DNA of 64,000 nt from Brucella sp. BE17. Lineage in GTDB: Bacteria; Pseudomonadota; Alphaproteobacteria; Rhizobiales; Rhizobiaceae. The DNA is taken from contig NZ_CP154467.1 in assembly GCF_039545455.1 (NCBI RefSeq), positions 124,001 through 188,000 on the forward strand, read 5' to 3'. Both the position numbers and the translations under genes were made by a program. Position 1 is the stretch's first letter; the number at the start of each line of letters is the position of its first letter. Of the stretch, positions 18,682 through 28,947 are shown one piece after another. A model generated the notes under the pieces. That model made no database searches and had not been told where the DNA came from. It saw only the letters and a program-made list of their open reading frames with translations.

Positions 18682-19569
18682 ATGTATGATGTGATCGTGA
18701 TCGGCGGCAGCTATGCCGGTATGGCTGCCGCGTTGCAACTTTTGCGCGCGCGCAGAAAAATCCTGATTATTGATGCGGGCCAGCGCCGCAATCGTTTCGC
18801 CGCCCATTCGCATGGGTTTCTGGGGCAGGACGGTGTTAATCCGGGGGAAATAGCAGCCACCGCACGCAGGCAATTACAGGCCTATTCGACGCTCGACTGG
18901 ATCGATGGACTGGTTGCGCAGGCAGCAGGTCAAAAGGACGATTTCAGCGTCACGCTTGAAGATGGCACGGTGCATCACGGTAGGCGGCTGCTTTTTGCAA
19001 CCGGCGTTGCCGATGAATTGCCGGAAGTTGAAGGGCTTGCCGAGCGCTGGGGCAAAAGCGTGTTTCATTGCCCCTATTGCCACGGTTATGAACTTGATCA
19101 GGGCCGGATCGGCGTGATTGCGGCAAATGAAAATTCTTTGCATCAGGCGCAGTTGCTGCCCGAATGGGGCGAGACGACATTTTTCACCAATCATGTACTG
19201 ACGCTTGATGAGAAAGCCCAACAGATGTTGGTCGGTCGTGGTGTAACAGTCGAAGAGACCCCAATCATCAGGATCGAGGGCGAGGCCGATGTGCTGCTGG
19301 CCGACGGGCGGAGCCTGTCTTTTGCAGGGCTTTTCGTGGCTCCCCGATGCAGGCCCGCGACGCCGGTGGCGGCCAATATGGGCTGCGCGTTGGAAGAAAC
19401 GCCGATGGGCGTTCAGATCAAGGTTCATGACACCAAGGAAACCTCCATTGCCGGTGTTTTTGCCTGTGGTGACGTGGCACGTATGCCGCATTCGGTCTCA
19501 CTGGCTGTCGGCGACGGCGCATGGGCGGGGGCGCAATTGCATCGCTCGCTGGTGTGGCCGGATAGCTGA
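18682..19569 (+). CDS. Thioredoxin-reductase-like FAD/NAD(P) oxidoreductase
   Basis: A 295-residue flavoprotein with the FAD-binding GGSYAGMAAA motif at residues 8-17, the redox-active pair C130-P-Y-C133 (HCPYCHGYE) and the C-terminal FAD motif ACGDVARMPHSV. The CPYC-HGYE form differs from the CATC of ordinary TrxB and is typical of the group that includes ferredoxin- or small-molecule-directed dithiol oxidases and reductases. Its electron partner is unknown. It is the second gene of an operon with a cysteine-bearing Rrf2 regulator, which suggests a redox response. Confidence 0.85.
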   Translation: MYDVIVIGGSYAGMAAALQLLRARRKILIIDAGQRRNRFAAHSHGFLGQDGVNPGEIAATARRQLQAYSTLDWIDGLVAQAAGQKDDFSVTLEDGTVHHGRRLLFATGVADELPEVEGLAERWGKSVFHCPYCHGYELDQGRIGVIAANENSLHQAQLLPEWGETTFFTNHVLTLDEKAQQMLVGRGVTVEETPIIRIEGEADVLLADGRSLSFAGLFVAPRCRPATPVAANMGCALEETPMGVQIKVHDTKETSIAGVFACGDVARMPHSVSLAVGDGAWAGAQLHRSLVWPDS

Positions 19570-19680
19570 TCGAAACGCGATATTGCATGTCGCGCTTGAC
19601 CCTTGGGGGCTGACAATTTAGACCGGGCCATCATTTCAATAACAAGGCCCGGTTCCGTGTCCAGCAGCTTGCCCGACCAT

Positions 19681-20607
19681 ATGCAACCCACCCGTTCTTT
19701 TCAGGGTTTGATCCTGACGCTCCATAATTATTGGGCGGAGCGCGGTTGCGCCATTTTGCAGCCCTATGACATGGAAGTGGGGGCGGGTACGTTCCATCCG
19801 GCGACCACACTGCGCTCGCTTGGGCCAAAGCCTTGGAAGGCCGCCTATGTGCAGCCTTCACGCCGTCCAAAAGATGGCCGCTATGGCGAAAACCCCAATC
19901 GTTTGCAGCATTATTACCAGTATCAGGTGATCATCAAGCCGTCGCCACCGAACCTTCAGGAGCTTTATCTCGGTTCGCTCAAGGCCATCGGTCTTGATCC
20001 GACGTTGCATGATGTGCGTTTCGTGGAAGACGACTGGGAAAGCCCGACGCTTGGCGCATGGGGCCTTGGCTGGGAATGCTGGTGTGATGGCATGGAAGTG
20101 TCGCAGTTCACCTATTTCCAGCAGGTTTGCGGCATTGAATGCTCGCCGGTTGCGGGTGAGCTGACCTACGGTCTTGAGCGTCTCGCCATGTATGTGCAGG
20201 GCGTCGACAATGTCTATGACCTCAATTTCAACGGTCTGGAAGGTGACGAGAAAGTCACCTATGGCGATGTGTTCTTGCAGGCCGAGCAGGAATATTCGCG
20301 CTATAATTTTGAAATGGCCGACACCGATATTCTGCATCGCCATTTTGAGGATGCAGAACGCGAATGTGCGGCCATCCTCAAAGCGGGAAGCACCGGCGAG
20401 GCATCACTGCACAGATGCGTTCTGCCTGCCTATGACCAGTGCATCAAGGCATCTCACGTCTTCAACCTGATGGATGCGCGTGGCGTGATCTCGGTTACCG
20501 AGCGGCAGAGCTACATCTTGCGCGTGCGCAACCTTGCGCGCCAGTGCGGCGAGGCGTTTTTGCTCACCGATGCTGGTGGCTTCAATTATAAGAATGAGGC
20601 TGCGTAA
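19681..20607 (+). CDS. glyQ: Glycine-tRNA ligase alpha subunit
   Basis: A 308-residue catalytic subunit of the alpha2-beta2 bacterial glycyl-tRNA synthetase. It begins [18 protein letters not shown] and carries the class II-type motifs [20 protein letters not shown] and [20 protein letters not shown]. The start at 19681 gives the family's normal length; a longer frame from 19603 adds only residues without similarity. Its last base is the first base of the glyS start codon (TAATG), so the two subunits are translationally coupled. Confidence 0.96.
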   Translation: MQPTRSFQGLILTLHNYWAERGCAILQPYDMEVGAGTFHPATTLRSLGPKPWKAAYVQPSRRPKDGRYGENPNRLQHYYQYQVIIKPSPPNLQELYLGSLKAIGLDPTLHDVRFVEDDWESPTLGAWGLGWECWCDGMEVSQFTYFQQVCGIECSPVAGELTYGLERLAMYVQGVDNVYDLNFNGLEGDEKVTYGDVFLQAEQEYSRYNFEMADTDILHRHFEDAERECAAILKAGSTGEASLHRCVLPAYDQCIKASHVFNLMDARGVISVTERQSYILRVRNLARQCGEAFLLTDAGGFNYKNEAA

Positions 20608-22901
20608 TGCCTGACTTACTTCTCGAACTTTTCTCCGAGGAAATCCCTGCCCGCATGCAGCGCAAGGCTGCCAGTGATTTCAAGAAGATGATCACCGACG
20701 GTCTGGTCGAGGCGGGGCTCACCTATGAAGCGGCAACGCCTTACTGGACGCCGCGCCGTTTGACGCTCGATATTCGCGGTCTCACCACGCGCTCGAAAGA
20801 CGTGCATGAGGACATCAAGGGACCGTCCGTCACAGCCCCCGAACAGGCGATTGCCGGTTTCCTGCGTAAGGCGGGACTGGATGATGTTGCCCAAGCGCAT
20901 GTGCATTCCGACCCCAAGAAGGGCGAATTCTACGTTGCCCATCTGACCAAGCCGGGCCGCGCTGCGGAAGAAATCATTGCCGAACTGGTGCCACAGGTGG
21001 TGCGCGGTTTCCCGTGGCCCAAATCCATGCGCTGGGGCGCTGCATCGTCAAAGCCCGGCGCTTTGCGCTGGGTGCGTCCGCTGCAATCGATCCTGTGCCT
21101 GTTTGGTCCCGAAACCGAAGAAACCGTGGTCATTGATTTCGATGTCGATGGCATCAAATCCAGCAACGTCACCTATGGTCATCGTTTTTTGAGCGACGGT
21201 CAGCCGATCAAGGTGCGCCGGTTCGATGATTATGTCGAAAAGCTCGAAAAGGCTTTCGTGGTTCTCGACGCCGAGCGGCGAAAGGAAATCATCGCGCAGG
21301 ACGCGCATAATCTGGCTTTTGCTTCCGGTCTTGAACTGGTCGAGGATGAAGGCCTGCTCGAAGAAGTCTCCGGCCTTGTCGAATGGCCGGTGGTGCTGAT
21401 GGGCGAGTTCGAGGAAGAATTCCTTGAAATTCCGCCGGAAGTCATTCGCCTGACCATCCGCGCCAACCAGAAATGCTTTGTCACGCGCAAGCAAGGTGAG
21501 ACGGAAAAACTCTCCAACCGCTTCATTCTGGTGTCCAACATTGCGGCACGCGATGGTGGTGCGGAAATCGCCTATGGCAATGGTAAGGTGGTGCGCGCGC
21601 GTCTGTCGGATGCGCTCTATTTCTGGCACACCGACCAGAACGACCTGCCCGATCTCGAAAAGCTGACGGCGTCTGCGACAAAATTCGGTCTAGACCTCAA
21701 AAAGCCGCTCGATCAGCGCATGGCGCGGCTGGATGCGCTTAACGTCACCTTCCACGCTAAACTCGGCACGCAGGGCGCACGCGTCGAGCGTATCCGTAAT
21801 CTCGCCGCCGAAATCGCGCCGCTGGTCGGTGCCGATCCTGCATTGGCGACGCGCGCTGCGGTTCTCGTCAAGGCGGACCTGACCACGGAAGCGGTTGGCG
21901 AATTTCCCGAACTTCAGGGCGCTATGGGCCGCAAATATGCGCTCCTTCAGGGCGAAGACGAAAGCGTCGCAGCGGCTCTGGAAGAACATTACAAGCCGCA
22001 GGGACCTTCCGATATTGTGCCGACAAATCCGGTCGCGGTGGCGGTCGCTCTGGCTGACAAGCTCGACACGCTGGTCGGCTTCTGGGCCATTGACGAAAAA
22101 CCGACCGGTTCGAAAGACCCCTATGCGCTCCGCCGTGCTGCCCTTGGCGTGATCCGGCTTGTTCTTTCACAGGATTACAAGTTCCCGCTTCTACCCTTGC
22201 TGCATTCGGCCTATGCGGGGCTTAAGGATGGGCTGGTGCAACGTCGTCTGCTGGAATTTGAAGCAAAGCTCGCTTCCGAGAAATCGGGCGATGTGGATGG
22301 TGAACAGGACGTCAGCAATGCGTTGCGTAATTATGGCGCAGAAATACGTGGCGAAATCGAAAAATCGGCGGAGCCGGTTTTGGTGGACCTCCTCTCCTTT
22401 CTGCATGACCGTTTCAAGGTCTATTTGAAGGACGAGGGCGCGCGTTATTATGCCATCGAGGCCGTGCTCACGCCGGATGCCGATAATCTTCTGCTTGCCG
22501 CCCGCCGTATCGAGGCTTTGATCGTCTTCATCAACGAGGAAGACGGCAAGAACCTTCTGGCTGGCACAAAACGCGCCGCCAATATTCTGGCAGCCGAAGA
22601 AAAGAAGGGCACGAAGGTAGCCGCCACGGTCGATGCCGCACTTTTGAAAGAGCCGGAAGAAAAGGCGCTGCATCAGGCGGTTGATCTGGCAGCAAAGGAA
22701 ACTGTCGCGGCGATTGCTGCGGAAGATTTCCATGGTGCGATGCTGGCGCTGGCCAAATTGCGCGGTCCGGTGGATGCTTTCTTTGAAAAAGTGCTGGTCA
22801 ATGACGAGGACGAAAACGTCCGTGCCAATCGCTTTGCGCTGCTCAACGAAATCCGCGAAGCGACCGGCAAGGTTGCCGATTTCTCCAAAATCTCGGGATA
22901 A
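20607..22901 (+). CDS. glyS: Glycine-tRNA ligase beta subunit
   Basis: A 764-residue beta subunit starting [18 protein letters not shown], the conserved N-terminus of GlyS. It contains the central HD-like region and a C-terminal DALR-type anticodon-binding helical domain (about residues 650-750). It binds tRNA(Gly) while GlyQ performs activation. Length is somewhat above the 690 of E. coli, normal for alphaproteobacteria. Overlaps glyQ by one base. The Sua5-type gene follows after 7 bases. Confidence 0.96.
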   Translation: MPDLLLELFSEEIPARMQRKAASDFKKMITDGLVEAGLTYEAATPYWTPRRLTLDIRGLTTRSKDVHEDIKGPSVTAPEQAIAGFLRKAGLDDVAQAHVHSDPKKGEFYVAHLTKPGRAAEEIIAELVPQVVRGFPWPKSMRWGAASSKPGALRWVRPLQSILCLFGPETEETVVIDFDVDGIKSSNVTYGHRFLSDGQPIKVRRFDDYVEKLEKAFVVLDAERRKEIIAQDAHNLAFASGLELVEDEGLLEEVSGLVEWPVVLMGEFEEEFLEIPPEVIRLTIRANQKCFVTRKQGETEKLSNRFILVSNIAARDGGAEIAYGNGKVVRARLSDALYFWHTDQNDLPDLEKLTASATKFGLDLKKPLDQRMARLDALNVTFHAKLGTQGARVERIRNLAAEIAPLVGADPALATRAAVLVKADLTTEAVGEFPELQGAMGRKYALLQGEDESVAAALEEHYKPQGPSDIVPTNPVAVAVALADKLDTLVGFWAIDEKPTGSKDPYALRRAALGVIRLVLSQDYKFPLLPLLHSAYAGLKDGLVQRRLLEFEAKLASEKSGDVDGEQDVSNALRNYGAEIRGEIEKSAEPVLVDLLSFLHDRFKVYLKDEGARYYAIEAVLTPDADNLLLAARRIEALIVFINEEDGKNLLAGTKRAANILAAEEKKGTKVAATVDAALLKEPEEKALHQAVDLAAKETVAAIAAEDFHGAMLALAKLRGPVDAFFEKVLVNDEDENVRANRFALLNEIREATGKVADFSKISG

Positions 22902-22908
22902 GCCAAAA

Positions 22909-23892
22909 ATGGGGTCTTTGGCTGCGCGTGTTGCATTCGATGACGGGGCCGTATCACGCGCAGCCGATGTGCTTGTGCGTGGCGGGCTGGTCGCGATCCC
23001 GACCGAGACGGTCTATGGATTGGCAGCGGACGCCACAAATGGCGAGGGCGTGGCGGGCATTTTTGCCGCCAAAAACCGCCCGCAATTCAATCCGCTGATT
23101 GCCCATGTGTCCAATATTGCCATGGCCGAGCGCTATGTGGATTTCGACGCGGTTTCTCTAAAACTGGCGCAAAAATTCTGGCCGGGGCCACTGACGATTG
23201 TGCTGCCGTTAAAGAAAAATCAGGATGCGGAGCCGCCCATTCATCCGCTTGTGACAGCGGGGCTTAAAACACTCGCCATCCGCATGCCGCAGGGCAAAGT
23301 GGGCGATGTCATCAAGGCGCTCGACCATCCGGTCGCAGCCCCCAGCGCCAACACCTCCGGGCGTATCAGCCCGACCTCGGCCAAGGCGGTTGCGGATGAT
23401 CTCGGCGACAGGCTCGATCTGATTCTTGATGGCGGCGCCTGTGGTGTCGGCGTGGAATCGACCATTGTGAAAGTCGAAGGCGAAAGCGTGTATCTTTTGC
23501 GCCCCGGAGGATTGGCGGCGGAAGAGATCGAAAATTTTCTCGGCCAGAAACTTGTTCGTGCTGCTCATGATGCAGTGATTCAGGCGCCGGGCATGATGCA
23601 ATCGCATTATGCACCTGATGCCAGCGTGCGGCTCAACGCGAGTGATGTGAACCCCGGCGAGGCCTTACTGGCTTTCGGGCCGCACCGTGCGGCGCATGCC
23701 GACAAGGCTGTGGCGGTGCTTAATCTGAGCGCATCTGCCGATCTGCGCGAAGCGGCGGCCAATCTGTTCGACTTTATGCTGCAACTCGACGCTTCCGGTG
23801 CCAAAACCATCGCCGTCGAACCCATTCCCATGGCTGGTCTTGGCGAGGCCATCAATGATCGTTTGAAACGCGCCGCCGCGCCGCGCACTTAA
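22909..23892 (+). CDS. L-threonylcarbamoyladenylate synthase (Sua5/YwlC type)
   Basis: A 327-residue enzyme making threonylcarbamoyl-AMP for the t6A37 modification of ANN-decoding tRNAs. The YrdC domain is at residues 10-200 with IPTETVYGLAADA, KNRPQFNPL, FWPGPLTIVLPL and APSANTSGRISPTS. A C-terminal Sua5 extension follows the APGMMQSHYAPD linker motif, so it is the long Sua5 form rather than short TsaC. The true start at 22909 lies just after glyS. The open frame extends back into glyS without coding meaning. Confidence 0.93.
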   Translation: MGSLAARVAFDDGAVSRAADVLVRGGLVAIPTETVYGLAADATNGEGVAGIFAAKNRPQFNPLIAHVSNIAMAERYVDFDAVSLKLAQKFWPGPLTIVLPLKKNQDAEPPIHPLVTAGLKTLAIRMPQGKVGDVIKALDHPVAAPSANTSGRISPTSAKAVADDLGDRLDLILDGGACGVGVESTIVKVEGESVYLLRPGGLAAEEIENFLGQKLVRAAHDAVIQAPGMMQSHYAPDASVRLNASDVNPGEALLAFGPHRAAHADKAVAVLNLSASADLREAAANLFDFMLQLDASGAKTIAVEPIPMAGLGEAINDRLKRAAAPRT

Positions 23893-23908
23893 TCTCAAGA
23901 GAAATCCC

Positions 23909-25321
23909 ATGCTCGACAAAACCCTGATCGACCGTTTTGCTGCCATTGTCGGCGAAAAAAATGCCCTGACGGAGCCGCAAGATATTGCGCCTTTCATGAT
24001 CGAGCAGCGCGATCTCTATCAGGGCCGCTCACCGCTGGTGTTGCGCCCGGCCAATACGCAGGAAGTCTCGGCGATCATGAAATTGGCCTGCGAGACCAAA
24101 ACACCGGTCATTCCGCAAGGCGGCAATACCGGGCTTGTCGGTGGGCAGACGCCGGACGAAAGCAATACCGCCGTGGTGCTGTCGCTTGGCCGCATGAACC
24201 AGATCCGCTCGCTCGATCCGGTCGGCAATCTGGTGACGGTTGAGGCCGGTGTGATTCTGAAAAATCTGCAGGACGCGGCGGAAAAGGCCGGACGGCTATT
24301 TCCGCTGTCGCTCGGTGCCGAAGGCTCGTGCCAGATCGGCGGCAATCTCGGCTCCAATGCGGGCGGTACCGCTGTTCTCGCCTATGGTAATATGCGCGAA
24401 TTGTGTCTGGGTCTTGAGGTGGTGTTGCCGAATGGTGAAATCCTGAATGATCTGCGCTATGTCAAGAAAGACAATACCGGCTATGATTTGAAAGACCTGT
24501 TTGTCGGCTCCGAAGGCACGCTTGGCGTGATCACAGCCGCTGTTTTGAAAATTTTTCCGCAGCCCAAGGGCAAGGGCGTCGCCTATGCCGGTCTGCGCAG
24601 TACGGAAGATGTGCTCAAACTTTTCCAGCTTGCAGGCGAACATGCAGGCCCGTCGCTGACCGGGTTTGAACTGATGCCGCGCATGGGGGTGGAATTTACC
24701 GTGGCCCATGTCGATGGCGTGCGCGATCCGCTGGAAAGCCCGCATGACTGGTATGTGCTGATTGATATTTCCTCGTCGCGCTCGGAAGATGATGCACGCA
24801 CCACGCTTGAAACCATTTTGACCGAGGCCTTTGAAAGCGATCTCATTCAGGATGCAGCCATTGCGGAAAGTGTGGCGCAGGCGCAGATGTTCTGGAAAAT
24901 GCGCGAGGAAATGTCCTGGGCGCAGAAGCCGGAAGGTGGTTCGATCAAGCACGATATTTCCGTGCCAGTGGCCAAAATTCCGGAATTCATCCACGAGGCC
25001 AATGCGGCAACGCTTGCCATGATCCCCGGTTCGCGGGTGATCTGCTTTGGCCATATTGGCGATGGCAATCTGCATTATAATGTCTCACAGCCCATTGGTG
25101 CGGACAAGGAAGAATTCCTTGCACAATGGGGCGAGCTTAATCACCGCATTCATACAATTGTTGCTTCCTATGGAGGTTCTATCTCTGCCGAGCATGGCAT
25201 CGGGCGCCTGAAGCGCGATGAACTGGCCGCCTTCAAGGATGCGACAGCCATTGATCTGATGCGAAAGATTAAGAAAGCCGTCGACCCTGATGGCATCATG
25301 AACCCCGGTAAAGTGTTGTAA
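23909..25321 (+). CDS. FAD-binding D-2-hydroxyacid dehydrogenase (GlcD/D2HGDH family)
   Basis: A 470-residue flavoenzyme of the FAD_binding_4 / FAD-oxidase_C family. Flavin contacts are in PQGGNTGLVGGQTPDES and GAEGSCQIGGNLGSNAGGT. The C-terminal domain carries CFGHIGDGNLHYN, with histidines used for metal and substrate binding in D-2-hydroxyglutarate dehydrogenases, and SAEHGIGRLKRDEL. It oxidises a D-2-hydroxyacid such as D-2-hydroxyglutarate or D-lactate and passes electrons onward. The exact substrate cannot be set from sequence. It lies 16 bases after the Sua5-type gene, probably in the same transcript. Confidence 0.85.
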   Translation: MLDKTLIDRFAAIVGEKNALTEPQDIAPFMIEQRDLYQGRSPLVLRPANTQEVSAIMKLACETKTPVIPQGGNTGLVGGQTPDESNTAVVLSLGRMNQIRSLDPVGNLVTVEAGVILKNLQDAAEKAGRLFPLSLGAEGSCQIGGNLGSNAGGTAVLAYGNMRELCLGLEVVLPNGEILNDLRYVKKDNTGYDLKDLFVGSEGTLGVITAAVLKIFPQPKGKGVAYAGLRSTEDVLKLFQLAGEHAGPSLTGFELMPRMGVEFTVAHVDGVRDPLESPHDWYVLIDISSSRSEDDARTTLETILTEAFESDLIQDAAIAESVAQAQMFWKMREEMSWAQKPEGGSIKHDISVPVAKIPEFIHEANAATLAMIPGSRVICFGHIGDGNLHYNVSQPIGADKEEFLAQWGELNHRIHTIVASYGGSISAEHGIGRLKRDELAAFKDATAIDLMRKIKKAVDPDGIMNPGKVL

Positions 25322-25344
25322 TTGCAGCAATTGAGTCTTTTTAG

Positions 25345-25370
25345 AGGCGGGTCCCAGTGGCCCGCCTTTT
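25345..25370 (+). terminator. Intrinsic terminator after the FAD dehydrogenase gene
   Basis: AGGCGGG (25345-25351) pairs with CCCGCCT (25361-25367) and runs into TTTT. It lies 23 bases after the stop codon. Confidence 0.8.
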
Positions 25371-25613
25371 ACATTTATGAATGCGAAATTAGGAAGCCTT
25401 GCCGAATTCTTACACCTGGTTGCAATCTGGTAACCAAATGAAAAAGCAGTGAAAAGTTAACCTAACGCGTTAAGCGGCTTGGTAAGGAACTGCGCCTATT
25501 CTCAACGTCAACAAGGGCAAACATGCCCGAAAGGGAAGCCGGGAAAACCGGCTCCTGCAAAGCGATGCGACAGGGCATTGCGCCAACGAGACAAAGAGAC
25601 AGAGGCGTTGAAT

Positions 25614-26183
25614 ATGATGAGCAATGGTCAGACGAAGCCAGAATGGGCCGGTGAAGAACTCAGGCTTGATCCGTTTCACCTTCCGCAGATGGTTACTTAC
25701 TCTGCAGAAGATTGTGATGCGGAAGTGACCTTTACGATCAAAGAGCGCGGCGTGGTCGTGCGCCAGATTCTTCCGCAGAGCGGGTTGCCGCTTTCGCTTT
25801 CCGTGCCGGTCAAGTCGTTCATCGGCGTGACGGCAAGGGCGGTGGAAGACGAATATGGCGAAATCACTGTGACGTTGGAGCTGATGCATGACGATCCACA
25901 TCTCTCCGTGCCGCTTCTGGTAGCGCATGACCTCACCGATATTGCCGCCGACTGGCGTGCATGGGCTTCCACTTTCAACCTGCCGATGATGCTGGTCGAG
26001 GAAGACGGCGTTGCCCGTCCGCTCAATGAAAGCACCGGCCCTGTTGTGACCAACGATCCGCAGCCGCGTCGTCAGGGACAGGAACCACGTCGTCGTCGCC
26101 CACGATTTCTGGCGCGCCGCAAGACGGGAACGCTGGGCCTGCGCATGGTGATCGAAGGCCGCGAGATCATTACAAAGGACTGA
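25614..26183 (+). CDS. DUF6101 family protein
   Basis: A 189-residue soluble protein. It begins MMSNGQTKPEWAGEELRLDP, has a beta-rich body with basic and acidic patches and ends in a strongly arginine-rich stretch (residues about 155-175) before GLRMVIEGREIITKD. It matches the DUF6101 family of Hyphomicrobiales, for which no function is known to me. The start at 25614 follows ACAGAGG. The 292-base upstream gap has AT-rich promoter-like sequence but no clear site. Confidence 0.7.
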   Translation: MMSNGQTKPEWAGEELRLDPFHLPQMVTYSAEDCDAEVTFTIKERGVVVRQILPQSGLPLSLSVPVKSFIGVTARAVEDEYGEITVTLELMHDDPHLSVPLLVAHDLTDIAADWRAWASTFNLPMMLVEEDGVARPLNESTGPVVTNDPQPRRQGQEPRRRRPRFLARRKTGTLGLRMVIEGREIITKD

Positions 26184-26373
26184 AGTCCCGCACGCTCAAA
26201 TCTGCCAAAAAAATCACGTTTTTGTGATGACATGATCTTGTCCGATTCATGCGCTATTTATGCAACAACGCCTCGAACGGGAGAGCGGGAAAGATGAAGG
26301 ACCTTTCCGGCAACTGATCTTCCAGTAATCTTCTAGATCGGGGCAAACTCATTGGCTGACCTCCAACAAAGCC

Positions 26374-26402
26374 ACCCGGATGGGAAACCATCCGGGTTTT
26401 TT
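26374..26402. terminator. Strong intrinsic terminator, possible end of a small RNA
   Basis: Perfect 10-base arms ACCCGGATGG and CCATCCGGGT with a GAAA tetraloop, followed by TTTTTC. It lies 190 bases after the DUF6101 gene and 20 bases before the end of the convergent enoyl-CoA hydratase gene. The long distance from the upstream stop and the stable tetraloop are also what the 3' end of a small RNA looks like. Confidence 0.85.
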
Positions 26403-26422
26403 CTTGTCTCTTTATATGAGCA

Positions 26423-27172
26423 TTATTTTTTACGTGAAAGAAACGCCATCACGGCGGCGCGTGCCTCTTCGGACGTCAGACGTTCGGCAAAATGTTTCGC
26501 TTCGCGTTCAATCCGATCCGCGACGGGCTCGGCGGGAAGCCGCATCAGTTGGCGCGCGATCTGCATGGCTTGCGGTGGCTTGGCGGCGATCTCTTCCGCC
26601 GCTTTCAAGACCTCGGTTTCAAGATCGGCGCTTTCAACGATTTTGTAGACAAGTCCTGCTTCAAGGGCTGCCTGCGCGTCGAAACCATGGCCAAGCGCCA
26701 GTAACGCAAAGGCTTTCTGATGCCCCATCAGCGGCGGCACCAGCAGGCTGGAGGCGGCTTCCGGCACAAGTCCCAGATCGACAAAGGGTGTGCGGAATAA
26801 TGCATGGCTGGTCGCAAAAGTCAGGTCACAATGTAGATGAATGGTGGTGCCGATGCCAATGGCAAGACCGTCTACGCCTGAAACAATCGGCTTTTTCGCA
26901 CCTGAAATGGCGGCCAGAAAATCTCGGATATCGCGCCCCATATCGCCACCCGATGCGGCGGCCATGAAATCCTGCATGTCGTTTCCGGCTGAGAAGGCCC
27001 GCGGCACACCGAAAAACACATGCACACGCACGCGATCATCGGCATCACCGTCTGTAAGTGCCTTGGCCATCGCGGCGTACATGGCGCGGGTAATGGCGTT
27101 CTTCTTGTCGGCGCGGTTGAGGCGGATGATCTGGGTAGCACCTTGGCGCTCAATCAGGATATGGTCGTTCAT
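26423..27172 (-). CDS. Enoyl-CoA hydratase/isomerase family protein
   Basis: A 249-residue crotonase-fold protein acting on CoA thioesters. Oxyanion-hole segments AFSAGNDMQDF and VDGLAIGIGTTIHLHCDL are visible, and the helix carrying the second acidic residue of classical hydratases reads LGLVPEAASSLL. The start at 27172 lies 2 bases from the stop of the acyl-CoA dehydrogenase gene, so both form one operon and probably act in the same fatty-acid or branched-chain acid degradation route. The exact substrate is unknown. Confidence 0.88.
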   Translation of the reverse strand: MNDHILIERQGATQIIRLNRADKKNAITRAMYAAMAKALTDGDADDRVRVHVFFGVPRAFSAGNDMQDFMAAASGGDMGRDIRDFLAAISGAKKPIVSGVDGLAIGIGTTIHLHCDLTFATSHALFRTPFVDLGLVPEAASSLLVPPLMGHQKAFALLALGHGFDAQAALEAGLVYKIVESADLETEVLKAAEEIAAKPPQAMQIARQLMRLPAEPVADRIEREAKHFAERLTSEEARAAVMAFLSRKK

Positions 27173-27174
27173 GG

Positions 27175-28947
27175 TTACGCCTCCAGCGCGGATTTTGCCG
27201 CTGCAAGACTTTGGGCACCGCTCAACACTGTGTCCTTCAGCGCAGTCACGTCCGCCAGCATGTTTTCGGCAAAGAAGCGGCACAGGCTGGCGCGACCCGC
27301 ATCATCATCGGCAAGGGCCGACCGAGCGAGATAGGCACCGCCTGCAGTCAGCGACAACAACCGTTGGTAAGGCGTTGCACCGGCAAGCGCTTCCACTGTC
27401 CGCCCCTCAAGCGCTGCTTTTTGTAGCCAATCGGTAGCCTCGCGTGCATCCGCAAGGGCTTTGGCAAGCCGCTCTGCGGTTTCGCCCAGATCAGGCCGGT
27501 TGGAGGCGCTGGCTTTATCGGCATCGGCCTGCAATTCGCCGAGATAGGCCTTGATATGACGCCCCTCATCAAGCGGCAGCTTGCGCAATACGAGGTCGAT
27601 GGCCTGAATGCCGTTGGTGCCTTCATAGATCGGTGTAATGCGGGCATCGCGTAAAAGCTGTGCCGCGCCAGTCTCTTCGATAAAGCCCATGCCGCCATGC
27701 ACCTGCACGCCGAGAGACGCCACCTCGACACCAATATCGGTGGCAAAGCTTTTTGCAAGCGGTGTGAGCAGTTCGGCGCGATCCGACCAGAATTGCTGCT
27801 CCGCTTCCTCGACCGCATGGCTCATGTCGATGGCATGGGCGCAAGCATAGGTGATGGAGCGTGCGACCTGCGTCAGCGCCTTCATGGTCAAAAGCATGCG
27901 CTGCACATCGGGGTGTTCGATGATCGGGCTCATGGTTTCCTTTGCGCCAATCGCCCGGCCCTGCTTGCGTTCCTTCGCGTAGTGAAGCGCTTTCTGATAG
28001 GCGGCTTCAGCCACGCCCACGCCCTGAATGCCGACCAGCAGACGGGCATTGTTCATCATGGTGAACATGCAAGCAAGACCGCGATTTTCCTCACCGATCA
28101 GATAGCCGACCGCACCCGCTTGCGCGACCTTCCCAAAGCCGTCACCATAAATCATCGTGCAGGTGGGGGAGGCGTGAATGCCCATCTTGTGCTCAAGGCC
28201 AGAGCAGAACAGATCATTGCGTGCCCCAAGCGATCCATCTTCGTTGACGAGGAATTTCGGCACCAGAAACAGCGAGATACCTTTTGTGCCAGCGGGTGCA
28301 TCGGGCAGGCGGGCCAGCACCAGATGCACGATATTATCGGTTAGGTCATGCTCGCCATAGGTGATGAAAATTTTCTGGCCGAAAATGCGGTAGCTACCAT
28401 CGTCGCTTCGCTCAGCGCGCGCACGCAAGGCACCAAGATCAGACCCGGCCTGCGGTTCGGTGAGGTTCATCGTGCCCATCCACTCGCCGGAAATGAGTTT
28501 TGCGAGATAGATGTCTTTCAATTCTTTTGATGCGTGTTTTTCAAGTGCCTCGACCGCACCCATGGTGAGCGTCGGAGCGATTGCAAAGGCCAGCGTGCCG
28601 GAATTCCACATTTCGCTAACCGCAACCGACAGCATCATCGGCAGCCCCTGACCGCCATGATCGGTAGAGCCGGTCAGCGCATTCCAGCCGCCTTCGGTCC
28701 AATCGCGATAAAGCTCTTTCCAACCGGGAGCTGTGGTGACGACACCATCCTTCAGCGTCGAGCCGCTTTTATCGCCTGTCTCGCGCAAAGGCGCGATGCG
28801 CTCGGCGGCGAATTTTCCGGCTTCGTCAAGAATGGCTTGCAGGAGGTCGCTGGACAATTCGTGGAAACGGTTCTCTTCAAGTGCTTTTTCAAGCCCTGCG
28901 ACATGGCGCAGCGTATGGGAAATCTCTGAAACAGGCGCGCGATACAT
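27175..28947 (-). CDS. Acyl-CoA dehydrogenase (long form)
   Basis: A 590-residue flavoenzyme with the N-terminal helical, middle beta (MNLTEPQAGSDLGALRARA) and C-terminal helical acyl-CoA dehydrogenase domains, plus the extra C-terminal region of about 130 residues seen in the long subgroup found with crotonases. The catalytic Glu probably lies in IYEGTNGIQAIDLVLRKL. It starts at 28947 behind a GAGGA ribosome site. A candidate MerR/LiuR-type operator lies 70-85 bases upstream. Confidence 0.9.
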   Translation of the reverse strand: MYRAPVSEISHTLRHVAGLEKALEENRFHELSSDLLQAILDEAGKFAAERIAPLRETGDKSGSTLKDGVVTTAPGWKELYRDWTEGGWNALTGSTDHGGQGLPMMLSVAVSEMWNSGTLAFAIAPTLTMGAVEALEKHASKELKDIYLAKLISGEWMGTMNLTEPQAGSDLGALRARAERSDDGSYRIFGQKIFITYGEHDLTDNIVHLVLARLPDAPAGTKGISLFLVPKFLVNEDGSLGARNDLFCSGLEHKMGIHASPTCTMIYGDGFGKVAQAGAVGYLIGEENRGLACMFTMMNNARLLVGIQGVGVAEAAYQKALHYAKERKQGRAIGAKETMSPIIEHPDVQRMLLTMKALTQVARSITYACAHAIDMSHAVEEAEQQFWSDRAELLTPLAKSFATDIGVEVASLGVQVHGGMGFIEETGAAQLLRDARITPIYEGTNGIQAIDLVLRKLPLDEGRHIKAYLGELQADADKASASNRPDLGETAERLAKALADAREATDWLQKAALEGRTVEALAGATPYQRLLSLTAGGAYLARSALADDDAGRASLCRFFAENMLADVTALKDTVLSGAQSLAAAKSALEA

